Part shown: one piece after another, positions 12,701 through 23,800 of the stretch
Numbering within the stretch: the first letter of the stretch is position 1
Layout: each line of letters begins with the position of its first letter
NCBI GenBank assembly: GCA_021229015.1
Contig: CM037795.1
Span: 15,129,595 to 15,193,594 of the forward strand
DNA: 64,000 nucleotides
From: Solen grandis
Lineage: Eukaryota > Mollusca > Bivalvia > Adapedonta > Solenidae
Direction of reading: 5' to 3'
The notes under the pieces: model-generated
The model's database searches: none
Told to the model about the DNA's origin: nothing
Seen by the model: only the letters and a program-made list of their open reading frames with translations
Translations under genes and position numbers: made by a program

Positions 12701-15700
12701 TGCATTTGTATATATGTTTGATGACTTTGCCTTGTCCAAATAAAATTTTAGTCCTATTTCAGACTATATGTGGTTGTTCCTTATAATGAGTAGATGACCT
12801 CTATTGATTTGGGTGTCAATATCCAAAGGTCAAGTTCACAATGTCACATGTTGATATATTTTCATTATATAAATGTCTTGCCCAAGTGATAACTTCTATT
12901 TTAGTTTTACTCTTAAGGTCCTAACCTCATGTAGTTGTTGCTTATAAATGTAGAAAAACCCTGTTTTCAAATTAATAAGTTGGATTCTTATAAATATTTT
13001 GTACGATTTAAGCACTGTCTGACTAATAACTCAAAATCTCATTGTGTCTGGTTTTATTTCAGTAAATGTTTAGTTCCACATTTTAGCACATTATATTTTC
13101 ACTCAAATTTTTATACGCCCATCTTAAGATGGGGCGTATTATGTGAACACTCACGGCGTGCGGGCGGGCGGGTGGGCAGGCGTGGAACATTTGTTGTCCG
13201 GGCTCTAACTTCAATACCGTTTGCCCAATCCTTTTCAAACTTTCCACACATGTGCATGGCCATAATATCTCGGATGAGTTCGATATCCAGCATTATCGCG
13301 TGAATGACTTAGAAGTTATGGCCCTTGGCGTACACAAAATACTTGAAATTGTGATTGTCCGGGCTCTAACTTCAATACCGTTAGTCCAATCCTTTTCAAA
13401 CTTTTCACACATGTGCATGGCCATAATATCGCGGATGAGTTCGATATCCAGCATTATCGCGTGAAAGACTTAAAAGTTATGGCCCTTGACGTACACAAAA
13501 TACTTGGAATTGTGATTGTCTGGGCTCTAACTTCAATACCGTTAGACCAATCCTTTTCAAACTTTCCACACATGTGCATGGCCATAAAATCGTGGATGAG
13601 TTCGATATTCAGCATTATTGCGTGAATGACTTAGAAGTTATGGCCCTTGATGTACACAAAATACTTGAAAATTTGCTTGTCCCTAGTCCTTAGACCCTAT
13701 GAGGTGTTGTCAGATCTTGCAGTTAATTAATAGAAATGTATCAACATTTTTTTTTTATGATTAACATCATTAACTAATGGGATTTTGGAATTATTTTGCT
13801 TATTTATGGACAGTAGCTTGTTACTCTGAGCTATTTCTGAGAGTCCCCATACCATGATGGGCGTATTTTGTGGCAGTCCTGACCCTTGTTGAAGTTTGAG
13901 AATTTTTTGTGACAAGCCAACATTATGAAGGCAAACTCCTTGCATGTAATATAGCTATATACATATTATGGCATATGAGGGGGGCATATATGTTTCACAA
14001 ACATTTCTTGTTATCTTATTGTCGAAATAACTAGAATAATATAATGCTTGTTGAAATGAGGCCCCTTGCAGAGTTTAGCAGCTTAGTCCCCAAACACTTC
14101 CATCGGCGGGAACAATAGATTTAACTTCTATTCTCAAAGTCTGGATCCTGAAATAACTTGAAAAGTATACATGATAGGTTCATGAACTTTGTACATTGAT
14201 AGAGGGCAATACAGAGATAATTCAAATCTTTTCTTTTTTTTGTTAAGCGCAAGGTTAATGAGAGTTCATATGGTAGAGGGCAATGTACATATTTCTTGCT
14301 ATTAACATAATTCTATTTAAATATTATATACAAAATATCAGAGAAGTTATGGTTTTTGATGATAAAACATTGGTGCATTTTTAACAAGATGCTCATGGTG
14401 AACTTTTTGTGATCGCCTTTGGTCCAGCATGCTTGCGTGCCTCTGGTGTCAACAATTGCTTAAGACAACATTTCTTAAATGGCTTTGTGGATTGTTCCTT
14501 TTAAAATTTTAAAAATCATCATTTCTGAAACAGCGATGCCTAGACTTGATTTTTTATTGCCCTTAGGGCGGTACTATGTAATGACGCTGGTTGTCAGTTT
14601 GTTAGCAATGTCGGTGTTGTTGTTGTTGTATTGGGGTTTACCATCGCTTCGATAGTATTTAAATCATATAGTGACGTCCAGCTAATTACCGGTGGAGGAA
14701 GACCCAGAGTACACAGAGGTACCCGGGTAGAACCCCCGACCTACCGCAAGCCAGCTGGAAGGCTTCCTCACATGAAAAATCCGAAGTCCCTACCTGGATT
14801 CGATCCCACAGCAGTGAGGGGCTGAGAGATTTGTAGTCCACAACTGTAACCGCTCGGCCACGGCGGCCCTGTTAGCAATGTCATGTCTGCTCTGTCTCTC
14901 TTGAGCAGCTTAAAAGAAATTTAAACTATTTGACAGAATTGTTAACCAAACTGAGAGGATGTGCAGATTGTTGGTTTCAGATGGCTCTGTTAAGGTCAAG
15001 GTCATACTTAAAGGTCACATCTCATATTGGGGCGTATATTGCCCTGCTGTCAGCAGTGCTCTTGTTGGATTAAAGCATGATTTATGAACCTCTTCCAAGA
15101 TTGTTCAAATTATGACCCTGTGGGATGGGGGGGTGGGGGGGCAAAATTGATTGCCCCAGTTTTTATACTCATAAGAAAAAGAAACTTTGAAAACCTTCTT
15201 GTTCGAATCACAAGGCTTAATAATTGGTAAATATAACTGTTGTGTGGACCTCTACCAAGATTATCCAAAACATGGTCTTAAAGTCATATTTGTCTATGAA
15301 TTAAACCAAATTCCCATGAATTAGTTATTGCAATAGACTCAGGTGAGCTATTAAGGGCCATCATGGCCCTCTTGTTTCTTTTTGAGATTATAAGTAATGA
15401 TTAATAAAACCAACTTTATTGTACGAGGGGTGATCGGGAACTTCGTAGACTCCTGCCAGGAAAAAATAATATCAATGTATATACCTAAAAATATTGAATA
15501 TATTTGGATTGCTATGGATAATTCAACGATTAATTTACATATGACTTTAATTTTTATTGAACTAAAACAGAGAAATGTTAATAATTGTTTGTATGGGGTT
15601 TTGTAGTTATGGGACTATTAACAAGGTAAATATGACAACAGCCTACAAACTTCTTGATTGCCCCTCGTATATATTTTAGCAATAATTTTGGTGTCTGTTG

Positions 15701-16017
15701 ATATTGTTGAAATTACAGGATATGTATTTTTAGGAAAATTGGTAACATGCTGCTGCCTTGGAGAAGGAGATGAATTATCCAACAAAACAGTTTCATTGAA
15801 GGATGTTCTGAAATCTTTTCTTGGATGTGAAAGCCTGCCAAGAAACACTCCCAGTGGTCTGATTACGTTTGATCATTCATCTAATAGTTTCTCTACAGTC
15901 AACACCTGTGGTCCATCTATAACTTTCAGGAACTTGGATAAGATTAAAGAGTATGGAGAAATGAAAGAGCACTTGCTTAACATAGTTATTGGAGCTCCAG
16001 ACTTTGGAATGGAATAG
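3908..16017 (+). CDS. UBZ-finger HECT-domain E3 ubiquitin ligase, G2E3-like (3' part)
   Basis: Predicted exons: 3908-3986 (weak), 4167-4296 (an upstream acceptor at 4159 is also possible), 6963-7456, 8940-9111, 11648-11845, 15719-16017. All junctions are GT-AG and all phases agree, giving 456 codons plus the stop. Exon 4167-4296 encodes CPVCNKTFPMDVIETHAACC, a C-x2-C-x11-H-x3-C ubiquitin-binding UBZ-type finger. Later exons form a HECT domain: VSFLGEDGVDNGGPCREFF is the N-lobe entry motif, and the last exon has STVNTCGPSITF with the likely catalytic cysteine (codon 15907-15909) 36 residues from the C-terminus. HECT ligases take ubiquitin from E2 onto this cysteine and then to substrate. The 5' end is unknown and may lie upstream of the window. 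The G2E3-like label rests on HECT motifs of the kind common in mollusc expansions; orthology is not shown. Confidence 0.85.
5614..6702 (+). pseudogene. internally deleted non-LTR (LINE) retrotransposon fragment
   Basis: An ORF (about 5620-6183, ATG at 5671) looks like the linker between endonuclease and reverse transcriptase of a non-LTR element: NQPWFDDDCKMKRKSFYNTL, then YKSLIRKKK, NAKEYWKMLKQ and TFARYFKSIND. After a stop (6184) the same frame continues with QVGRTGGPDGLRYIN, the entry to the RT domain. It then jumps to LRKLSIFIYKSFKLRDEMYN, which resembles the extreme C-terminus. The catalytic RT core is missing, so the copy cannot be autonomous. It lies in an intron of the HECT gene in the same orientation, and its 3' region runs into an (AT)n tract. 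Confidence 0.75.
6703..6750. repeat. (AT)n microsatellite
   Basis: About 48 bases of alternating TA at the 3' boundary of the LINE fragment, then an A run. A dinucleotide tail at this place may mark the retroelement's 3' end. Confidence 0.95.
8425..8640 (+). repeat. SINE-like repeat (tRNA-type head), diverged
   Basis: Starts with a degraded tRNA-like head (CTGGATAGCATAATTGTAACG, then GGTTTAATTCC as B-box relic). A body with TGGTTTCCTTCCACAATACTG and GCCACACACGC follows. It lies in the HECT intron 7457-8939. The rest of that intron shows nothing recognisable. Confidence 0.5.
9535..9782 (-). repeat. tRNA-derived SINE, antisense to the HECT gene
   Basis: Read on the minus strand it starts with a tRNA-like head. 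The B-box is the complement of ACCGGGATTCGAACCC. The shared body contains the complements of CCGCAAGCCAGCTGGAAGG and GACGTCCAGCTAATTAC, and the element ends in a CAA-rich tail. It is flanked by a 9-bp direct repeat, GAATCAGAT, at 9526-9534 and 9783-9791, the expected target-site duplication. Confidence 0.85.
10307..11635 (+). repeat. hairpin/tandem element, family A (full copy)
   Basis: Begins AGCTCACCTGAGCCAGAGG with the hairpin partner AGGTGAGCT, then a CCGTCCGTC-rich stretch. About four internal units of ~316 bp follow, marked by CTGGTTGCCATGGCAAC at 10523, 10838, 11155 and 11475. It ends CTCAGGTGAGCG then GGGCCTCTTGTT. The 316-bp unit is about twice the 160-bp unit of sister families. Its 3' end lies 12 bases before the acceptor of HECT exon 11648-11845. 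ORFs inside are repeat shadows. Confidence 0.85.
11890..12170. other. intron with degraded repeat fragment
   Basis: Holds ATGGCCCCTGGGGCATATTG and GGTCACTGTGACC-type motifs that look like a worn member of the hairpin/tandem families. No coding signal is seen. Confidence 0.4.
12172..12482 (+). repeat. hairpin/tandem element, family B (short copy)
   Basis: Preceded by a T run, starts TTATGCTCCCCGAAGGAAGAGC, then TCCGTCCGTC and TTTTGTCCGGAGCATAAC. It contains about one core unit, reaches the inverse head GGGGAGCAT at 12449, and ends AATTCTCTTGTT. Confidence 0.75.
12491..14012 (+). repeat. hairpin/tandem element, family C, split by family D
   Basis: Starts ATGCCCCCCTTCGAAGAAGAGG after a T run, then TCGGTCCGTATGTCCGTCGG. 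Core units (AAAGGTCAAGGTCACA, GTAGATGACCyCTATTGAT) lie at 12600-12920. After the nested family D element it ends GAGGGGGGCATATATG with a CTTGTT terminus at 14012. Confidence 0.75.
13112..13890 (+). repeat. hairpin/tandem element, family D, nested in family C
   Basis: Starts TATACGCCCATCTTAAGATGG, a near-perfect hairpin, after a T run. Three tandem units of 161 bp follow, marked by CACATGTGCATGGCCATAA. It returns to the inverse head (GATGGGCGTAT) and ends CCCTTGTT at 13890. The short ORFs inside are repeat shadows. Confidence 0.8.
14555..15066 (+). repeat. hairpin element (GCCCTTAGGGCG type), nested in family A
   Basis: After a T run it starts ATTGCCCTTAGGGCGGTAC, a short hairpin. It returns to ATTGGGGCGTATATTGCCC and ends GTGCTCTTGTT at 15066. 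A SINE splits it. It shares the T-edge/hairpin/CTTGTT design of families A-E. Confidence 0.6.
14613..14869 (-). repeat. tRNA-derived SINE with 13-bp target duplication
   Basis: On the minus strand the head reads GGGCCGCCGTGGCCGAGCGG (A-box region) with a B-box GGGATCGAATCC, resembling a Ser/Leu-type tRNA. The body matches the SINE at 9535-9782. Perfect 13-bp direct repeats, TGTTAGCAATGTC, flank it at 14600-14612 and 14870-14882. Confidence 0.9.
15422..15669. repeat. mariner-like MITE
   Basis: A 248-bp element with ends TACGAGGGGTGATCG and GATTGCCCCTCGTA, in inverse orientation and starting and ending in TA as expected for Tc1/mariner insertion. No transposase lies inside; the small ORFs are chance. 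It ends 49 bases before the last HECT exon. Confidence 0.6.
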
Positions 16018-16109
16018 ATGTATTCATCGTGTGGCCTGACTAGAGTCAGAAAACTTATAAAGGTTACTTTTGTTCGCTGCGACATCCTCATCTGCTTCTT
16101 TGTCACCAT

Positions 16110-16720
16110 ATCTTGGAATGACTTAAGATTTTGTGTACATATTTATTGCAATGACCCGGAATGCAGGTGCAGTGTATAAAAACCATAAGAACAAAGTTGT
16201 AACATGATTATTGAGTTATTATTCTTTTTTATGTATGTTTTTAGTTATTTCCCTTTGATTGATTGTCTAAGAGCATTTCTTGTCAGGAGCATAACTTGTC
16301 ACCTTAAATTTGATTGACTAAAGTTTTGGTATGTATGTTTATTGCAATAACCCAGAATGCATTGCACAAGATTCTAACTCTACCTTGTGATATTTTTTAG
16401 TTATCCCCTTTGAAAGATTTTCTCAAATATTTCTTGTTTGGAGCATTACTTTTTCACCACAAGGTTTAATGCATTAATATTTATACACTTGATATATATA
16501 TATAATTTTTGCAATGACATAAAGTGCAGTGCACAATAATCAAAACTCTACCTTGTGTGCATTTGAGTTATTCTCCTTTGGTAGATTTTCTTTGAGCAAT
16601 TCTTGGCTGTAGCATAACTTTTTCACCATAGGTTTTAATGCAATGAGACTAAATATGTATGTTTCTTGCATTGTCCTAAACTGTAGTGCACAAGAACCAT
16701 AACTCTACCTTGTGCATTTT
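16110..16720 (+). repeat. degraded family F core repeats
   Basis: About four worn units of ~150-170 bp, marked by GAGCATAACTTnTCACC and AACTCTACCTTGTG-type motifs, between the HECT stop codon and a family E element. The family head and tail are not clear. Confidence 0.5.
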
Positions 16721-16721
16721 T

Positions 16722-17281
16722 AGCTCGACTTTTCGAAGAAAATGAGGGCTTATACTGTCACTCAGGCGTCGGCGTTGCAACACAAGGTTAAAGTTTTTTT
16801 CAAACATCAATAACTTAAATACTATCAAAGGTATTCCACCCAAACTTAAAATACTTATTCACCATCATCACTTCTACCTTACTTCTAAGGCCCACAACCC
16901 TGGCTACCCTATTTTTGGAGTTATGCCCCTTTCATACTTACAAAACAGCCAAAATCAAGGTTAAAGTTTTTACAAAGTTGTATATCTTCAATACTATCTA
17001 AGGTATTCAACTGAAACTTCAAGTACATATTCACCATCATTACCTCTACCTTACTAACAAGGCCCATAACTCTTGCTGTACTACTTCTTAAGTTATGCCA
17101 CTTTTATACTTAGAAAACAGCCAAAATCATGGTAATTTTTTTACATAGTTGTACTATCACATGTATTTGACTATAACTAGAACATATCATCATTGATATG
17201 TACCATACTATTAAAATCCATAAAACTGTGTCTTAGCAACTGAGAAAAGTCGAGCGCGCTGTCTTATGGACAGCTCTTGTT
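16722..17281 (+). repeat. hairpin/tandem element, family E
   Basis: After a T run it starts AGCTCGACTTTTCGAAGAAAA. Core units of ~170 bp follow (GGTTAAAGTTTTT at about 16785 and 16960). It returns to the inverse head AAAAGTCGAGCG and ends GACAGCTCTTGTT. Confidence 0.8.
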
Positions 17282-17772
17282 GGAATTATTCCTCATTGAT
17301 TTTAAAAGTTATTCCATTAGAATGAGATGCATAGTTTCAGGGAATGAGAATACTACAAACTTGTAAGGATAGTTTATGCGATATGAGTCTAACTTAAACA
17401 CTGTGATTCTGATTTGTGTCCCGATTTGCCAGATGAAAATCAAATGGTAAGGCAGAGTGCAGTTCTTTTGAAGTTTAAGAATCTAAGCATTAGCATATTA
17501 ATGTATTTGTATTTGCTTTCAAAATAGCTTCCAAGTTTTATTTCATGTACAGTAGAAACAAATCTGTCAACAGATTAGTCATTGTAAGACGACATATCTG
17601 ACCCGCAGAATTCTACAATTCTACATTTGATTGTAGTAGAGTGATACCATGTTCTATTACAGATGAGTTGAGTGATCTTACATATTAGTGGAGTGATTTG
17701 TGTTTATCATGTTACAAATGAGTGGTGTGATTTGTTTATCATGTTACAAATGATTGGAGTGGTGTGGTATTT

Positions 17773-18240
17773 TGTGTCACCTGCAGACATATAGGAATCA
17801 CTTTGCCCGTCATCGTCATCAGTGTCATTGGCATCATCAGCATTGTCATTGCACACTTTTTTGTCCCGAGAAAAACTTAAACAGTGATGCATGTATTGAC
17901 TCCAAACTTGCAACACAAACACTTTATTAGATGAAGAAGTGCAGTTCACACATATCATATCTCTAGCTCAACTAATTCTTGAGTTATTCCCTTTATTAAA
18001 ACTGATTTACATTTTCTTGTCCGGAGCATAACCTTACAAGTGTTGCATTGATTGACTTTAAACTTGCAACTTTGATACTTTATAAGGTGTAAAAATGCAG
18101 TAAACAACAACCATAATTCTAGGTCATCTTATTCCTGAGTTATTCCCCTTTGTTAAAATTGATTCATTCTTTCTTGTTTTGAACCAAACTTCATCAGACT
18201 CCAAACTTGCATCTTGTTGTTTCATTATTTGCTACTGGTT
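17773..18240 (+). repeat. family F-like fragment
   Basis: Starts TTGTGTCACCTGCAGACATA, then TCATCGTCATCAGTGTC and two core units (CATAACCTTACAAGTG, TGAGTTATTCCCnTTTnTTAAA). The tail is not recognised. Confidence 0.55.
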
Positions 18241-19680
18241 TATTCTATATTTGTTAAAACATGATTAATATAATTATTTATCTACTGGCATAAATATTTC
18301 TTTGTCATGACATTTGTGTTAAAAAGTTAAAAAAAATCTTCATTCCATTCACACTGATTCAACTTGTAACTTAAATTAATTATAGTTGTTGAACAGAGCA
18401 AAACATAACTCTTGTTTTTGATAGTTGTTGAAGAAAACAAATGTGATTTTTTTTTTTTTGGCTTAGTGGCAAACCTTTGTATTTATGTAAAGAGATATGG
18501 GACAGTATAACTATATTATGACTAGGTGTGGTATCATGCCACATACCTACTTTGTCATAAGTAAGGAGGGACCTGAGAGAGTATAACAACAATGTTACTG
18601 GGTATGATATCAAGCCACATATCTACAGTTATTTCAATGCTTGAATTATCTCTATTTACCGTTAATAAATACTTTATAAACGTGACTATTGCACACAAAA
18701 TTACTAATTCAATTATACTGTTATAATCTTACCACAATCACTTGTATTGCAATGGTTATGAAACTACTAAGATAAAATCACAACTAATGTCCTGGGATCC
18801 AGCCTTGAAGTAAAAATATACGGCAAATATTTTTATAAACAAACTTCCTTAACCCAATTGTTTAAGCATGTTAAAAAACCCAAGGTTTTGCAAGTTACCT
18901 CTTTTTTTTTTTTCAAATAAAAAAAGAAACATACTTCTTAATAATTTAATAATTACAGTCCAATTTCAAATGTGAACTACATTTCTGTTGAATCAGGATT
19001 TTTAAAGATGTGCATGCATGTCAAAAGTTGCTTTACCTTTATATATACAACTGTAGTGTGCGGAAAAATATCTTTAAAACCTGTTGTTTTATGATGCAAG
19101 ACGTGTATACTTCATTGCTAGTCATCAATTTATGATATTATTGCAACCTCTGGTAGTCCTATTCAGGCATGATTATCATTGTTTCATTTAGTAATGATTT
19201 ATTTATGCAAAAAGATACATTCAAAAATACAGGCGTATTGTTATTTGGCTTCCTTTTTCTTTTTTTTCTTTTTTTGAGTATTTTTTTTTTATTTATTTCA
19301 TTTATACCAATAAAAATCATTGAAATCAATATTTGTATTCTTATTCAATATTCCTTTGGCCGGATTTCATTGACACTTGCATCAAAATCTTTCTTGTTTG
19401 TGCATTTGAAATTTCATCAACAGTCAAACTGGTTAGCTTAATAGGTTGAGCATTGGATAAGGAATCTAAAGGTTGCTCTCTAGGCTGGGCACAAATTTCT
19501 CTTTGACAATTGATCTCAGACATTGTGTCTAATGGCCATTTATCTCTAACCTCTGATTTAGAGTAGTTACTTGTTGGGAAATCGATAATTACTGGTTAAG
19601 CCAATAAGGCGTACTGTCTGCTGAGGTATGAGTAAGATGTTGAAATTGGTGTTAAATCCCATACAAACAGTCTAATTTTT
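18241..19680. other. intergenic, nothing recognised
   Basis: AT-rich with T and A homopolymers (18450, 18903, 19260). No coding region, RNA gene or repeat end that I can support. Confidence 0.4.
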
Positions 19681-20484
19681 AGCTCGACTATTCGAAGAAT
19701 ATGAGAGCTATTGTAATCGCCCTGGCGTCGGCGTTGCAGCTTTTGGTTAAAGTTTTGCGTGCAAGTTACTATCAACCTTATATCTCAATAACCATTTATG
19801 GTATTGACGTGAAAGTTTATATGTTAAGGGGCATCAGACAACCAAGGAGATAACTCTTGGAAATTACAAATTATGGCCCCTTTTTAATTTAGAAATTTTG
19901 GTTAAAGTTTTGCATGCAAGATACTCTCATGCTTATATCTCAGTATTCAGGCATGTGATTGATTTGAAACATCTTTAATATGTTTAGGGGTATCATACTT
20001 TCATGGTTGATAACTCTTGATGGAATATTTTACAAATTATTGCCCCTTTAACTTAGAAATTGTGGTTAAAGTTTTGCATGCAAGGTACTTTCATGCTAAT
20101 ATCTCAGAAATTGCTTGTGGAATTGACTAGAAAGTAAAGGAGTGTCTTCAGGGGGATCAGAAAACTAAGGAGGATAGCTTTTGGACTGAATTTTATACAA
20201 ATAATGGCCCTTTTCTTACTTGGATTTTTGGTTAAAGTTTTGCATGCACAGTGTTATTGTGCTTATGTCTCAGTAACTAGGCATGGGATTGATTTTAGAC
20301 ATCATAAAAATATTAAGGGGTATCAGACTATCAAGGTATATCATTTTTGACTATTATTATGTACAGGGTATGTGAAGGACAAGAATTGAAATAGATTTCA
20401 TTTGATTTACCAACAAGCATTTTGAATAGTCGAGCATGCTGTCCTCTGACAGCTCTTGCATGCTGTCCTCTGACAGCTCTTGTT
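19681..20484 (+). repeat. hairpin/tandem element, family E, duplicated 3' end
   Basis: Starts AGCTCGACTATTCGAAGAATA with four core units of ~160 bp (GGTTAAAGTTTTGC at about 19745, 19909, 20073 and 20231). It returns to TTGAATAGTCGAGC and ends GACAGCTCTTGTT. The terminal ~26 bp (CATGCTGTCCTCTGACAGCT) is present twice in tandem. Confidence 0.85.
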
Positions 20485-20502
20485 AAATTTAATAACCATC
20501 TC

Positions 20503-20795
20503 TGGTGGCCCATTGTTAGAGTGTCAGAGTGGGAGGTTCTGGGTTGATCCCCATCCAGGATATACCAAAGTCATTAAAAACAGTACTGGTAGCTCCCTGC
20601 TTGGCTCTCAGCATATAGATGGGTAGTTCCGGGACTGGATGGCCCGGTGTAAGGATAATATGACTTGGTGTGGTACCATGCCACATGTCTACAGCGTGAT
20701 ATTGCAGTGTAATAGCACTATATCTGTCTCAAGCAGACATTGTCTGTAAATGATTGAAATACTGACGGTGGGAAGTTAAACCAAACAAACAAACA
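20503..20795 (+). repeat. SINE (second family, CCACATGTCTAC body)
   Basis: A degraded tRNA-like head (GGTGGCCCATTGTTAGAGTG, B-box GGTTGATCCCC). The body has GGTAGCTCCCTGCTTGGC, GGGTAGTTCCGGGACTGG and ACCATGCCACATGTCTAC, then an AAAC-rich tail. It has the same body as the copy at 25197-25447. Confidence 0.7.
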
Positions 20796-20840
20796 GTTTT
20801 TGTATCTTTCTTGTGCAAAATTGTATAACAACTATGCCAG

Positions 20841-23800
20841 CTAGCAATTGTCAACAAGAATGTCTCTGGCAGTAACAAACAAATCAACTCCATGACACTC
20901 AGAATGTGTAAGTGGATTAACCTTTCCCTGAAGAATATTTGAAACATCATCCAGTGGTTCTAATTCTACAGAAAATGTGTCGTTACTTCCACACACATAT
21001 TATCTGCCCTCTATGCCAAAGTTCACCAAATCATCCTGAAAAAAAAGTTATGGTGAACAAAAGCTATTACTGAATGTGATCCATACAACACAAAGATTTG
21101 TTAATAGCTTTGATGTAGAAGATATTGAATCATCAACATAATTCACAACGCACAAATACACTGTGACTGTGCCAGTTTGATAAAAGAACAAGAGGCCAAG
21201 GTGACAATTTATCACTCATTCATGTCTTTGTTTGGACACTGATTTTTTTTTTTTTTTAGCTCTTATGATCCATACTTAAACTTTAACTTCAAATCATCAA
21301 ACTAACCTATTTAACAATTTATTTTATATTACACTTACCATATATGCATTATATTGTTATGTTTTCTTATACTAATATTGTACAATATTGTTCTATATTA
21401 TACATTATAGTTACTACATTGTTTTTTTATTATATAATTGTAGGCTATTATATTACAGACTATATTTCATTGTAAAAAATAGGCTGCATTAAAAATATGC
21501 TGCATAATATATTATTTATGATCTAGATTTTAACCGAAGATAATCATAACTTGAGGCTAACCAAGAAATCCTCAAAACATGCGTTCTGACAGATAATTTT
21601 TATAATTAAATAAAATCACCAAAATATACTTTTTGACTTTCCAAAATATTTAGGTTGAAAAGGCAGCCTCTCGCATGTTGACATGGTTTTTACATATTTG
21701 ATCCCTGTAACCTAGCTAGTTTTTGATCCAACATGACCCATAGCTTGATCTTAAACTAACAAAACAACCTTATTGAAATATTTCCAGAACATAAGGTTTG
21801 AAAATGTTGCTTCTAGACTCATTAAAAGTAGACTTATTAAAAGTTTTTTTTCCATATTTGGGGTCTGTGACCTAATTTTTGTCCCCTGTCAATATCTATT
21901 CAAACTTGACCCAGAAATCCTGCTGAGTTTTAAGGAAGTGTGTAAAACAGCTGAATTTTTAGCTCACCTGAGCACAACGTGCTCATGGTGAGCTTTTGTG
22001 ATGGTCCGCCGTGCGTCGTAAACTTTTTAATTCAAACGACTTCTCCTCCTAAACTACTGAGCAGATTTCAATAAAACTTTACACAAATGACCCTTGGGTG
22101 ACCCTCTTTCAAGTTTGTTCAAATGGTTCCAGTCTGTTGAATAACTAGGTCACAGGAGCTAAAAATAGACAAAAAAATTGCAATCTTTAAAAATCTTCTT
22201 CTCTGAAACCAAAAGGCACAGGGCTTTGATATTTGGTATGTAGCATCATCTTATGGTCCTCTACCAAGTTTGTTCAAATTATGGGGTCAAAATTGGCCCC
22301 GCCCTGGGGGTCACTTTATTTACATAGGCTTATATAGGGAAAACTTAGAAAAATCTTCTTCTCCGAAACCGTATGGCCTAGAGCTAAGATATTTGGCATG
22401 TAGCATTGTCTAGTGGATCTCTACCAAGATTGTTCAAATCATGGCCCTGGGGTCAAAATTGGCCCCGCCCTGGGGGGTCACTTTATTTACATAGGCTTAA
22501 ATAGGGAAAACTTAGAAAAATCTTCTTCTCCGAAACCGTATGGCCTAGAGCTAAGATATTTGGCATGAAGCATTGTCTAGTGGATCTCTATCAAGATTGT
22601 TCAAATCATGACCCTGGGGTCAAAATTGGCCCCGCCCTGGGGGTCACTTTCTTTAACATAGGCTAATATTGGAACAAATCAAGAAAAATCTTCTTCTCTG
22701 GAACCTTATGGCCGGGAGCTTTGATATTTGGCATGTAGCATTGTCTAATGATCTCTACCAAGTTTGTTCAAATAATGGCCCTGGGGTCAAAATTGGCCCC
22801 ACCCAGGGGGTTACTTTCTTCAACATAGGCTAATATTAGCAACTGTTTATCAGATCTGAATGATACTGTGCACAATTACTCATCTTAACATGTACATCAC
22901 ATATCAACAAAAAGGAATTGCTTTGTACATTTAGATAATTTTTCAACCATTAAAAATAACACCTTGTTACCTTGATCTGTAACCTATCTTTTGTAACTTT
23001 ATGGTGGGACATTTTATCTTTACTCAGGTGAGCGGATTAGAGCCCTTGGGCTCTTGTTTCTTTTATACAAGTCTAACTTACCACTTCCAGGTCATTACGT
23101 GGATCAATTGTTAATCCAGATACCCACAACTGCAATGGAGTTCTGTTATTTGCAGTTCTCAATGGTTTTCTGATATAGGCATTCCGGAATGCATCTAAAT
23201 GCTGTTGAATACGTGGCAGATAGATAAAATGTAGTACTCTCATGTCAACCTCATTGTTGTGTGTCATTATTCCTTGATCTTCCATCATACAAAACAGTGT
23301 GTAAAACAAACTGATACAGCCATCCCATAAATCTCTCCACAGTCTCTCAATCCTGAAAAACATTTAAAGACTAGTTAAAACAATCTGTCATTGATGGTAT
23401 CAACCATTTCTTTTTACTAAATTACAAAAACCTTTAACCCATTGACACTTTTATCTCTATAAATGATTGCCGAGGCTGACCTTAAAAATTTGTTTGGAGT
23501 TACCATACCTAGTTCATGAAAATAACAACTACTCAACTAGTCAAATTTTTTGGGGGGTGCTTTAGGTGTCCACTTTTATTAAAATTGCTTTCACACATTT
23601 ATATTTTCCTCTCCATACCTTTATTTTCTTTTTCAGTTTTTCTTTCTGCTAGTTTCTTTTATTTGAAGAATTTGTTTTATCATCTGGTTTGTTCACTCTG
23701 TTTTAGTATCTTTCTCAATGCAGTTATGAATTTTTATATTTTTTTATGTTGCCCTCTTCCAAACTTATTCAAATTATTTTTATTGGTCAAAAAAACTAGG

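Larger units (their letters stand above)
14385..15378 (+). repeat. hairpin/tandem element, family A, carrying two nested insertions
   Basis: The left part has ATGCTCATGGTGAACTTTTTG plus family A body. The right part (15067-15378) resumes with CTCTTCCAAGATTGTTCAAA and ends CTCAGGTGAGC then ATGGCCCTCTTGTT. The middle is interrupted by another hairpin element, itself hit by a SINE. Confidence 0.65.

Noticed and set aside
14830..14869. A functional tRNA gene (tRNA-like A and B boxes on the minus strand)
   Set aside because: The sequence is the head of a SINE with body, tail and target duplication; the same holds for 9700-9782 and 25197-25270.
16018..20840. The missing left TIR of the integrase element
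   Set aside because: I looked for TATGGAGGCTATTCG in this stretch and found no convincing match, so no left boundary is claimed.
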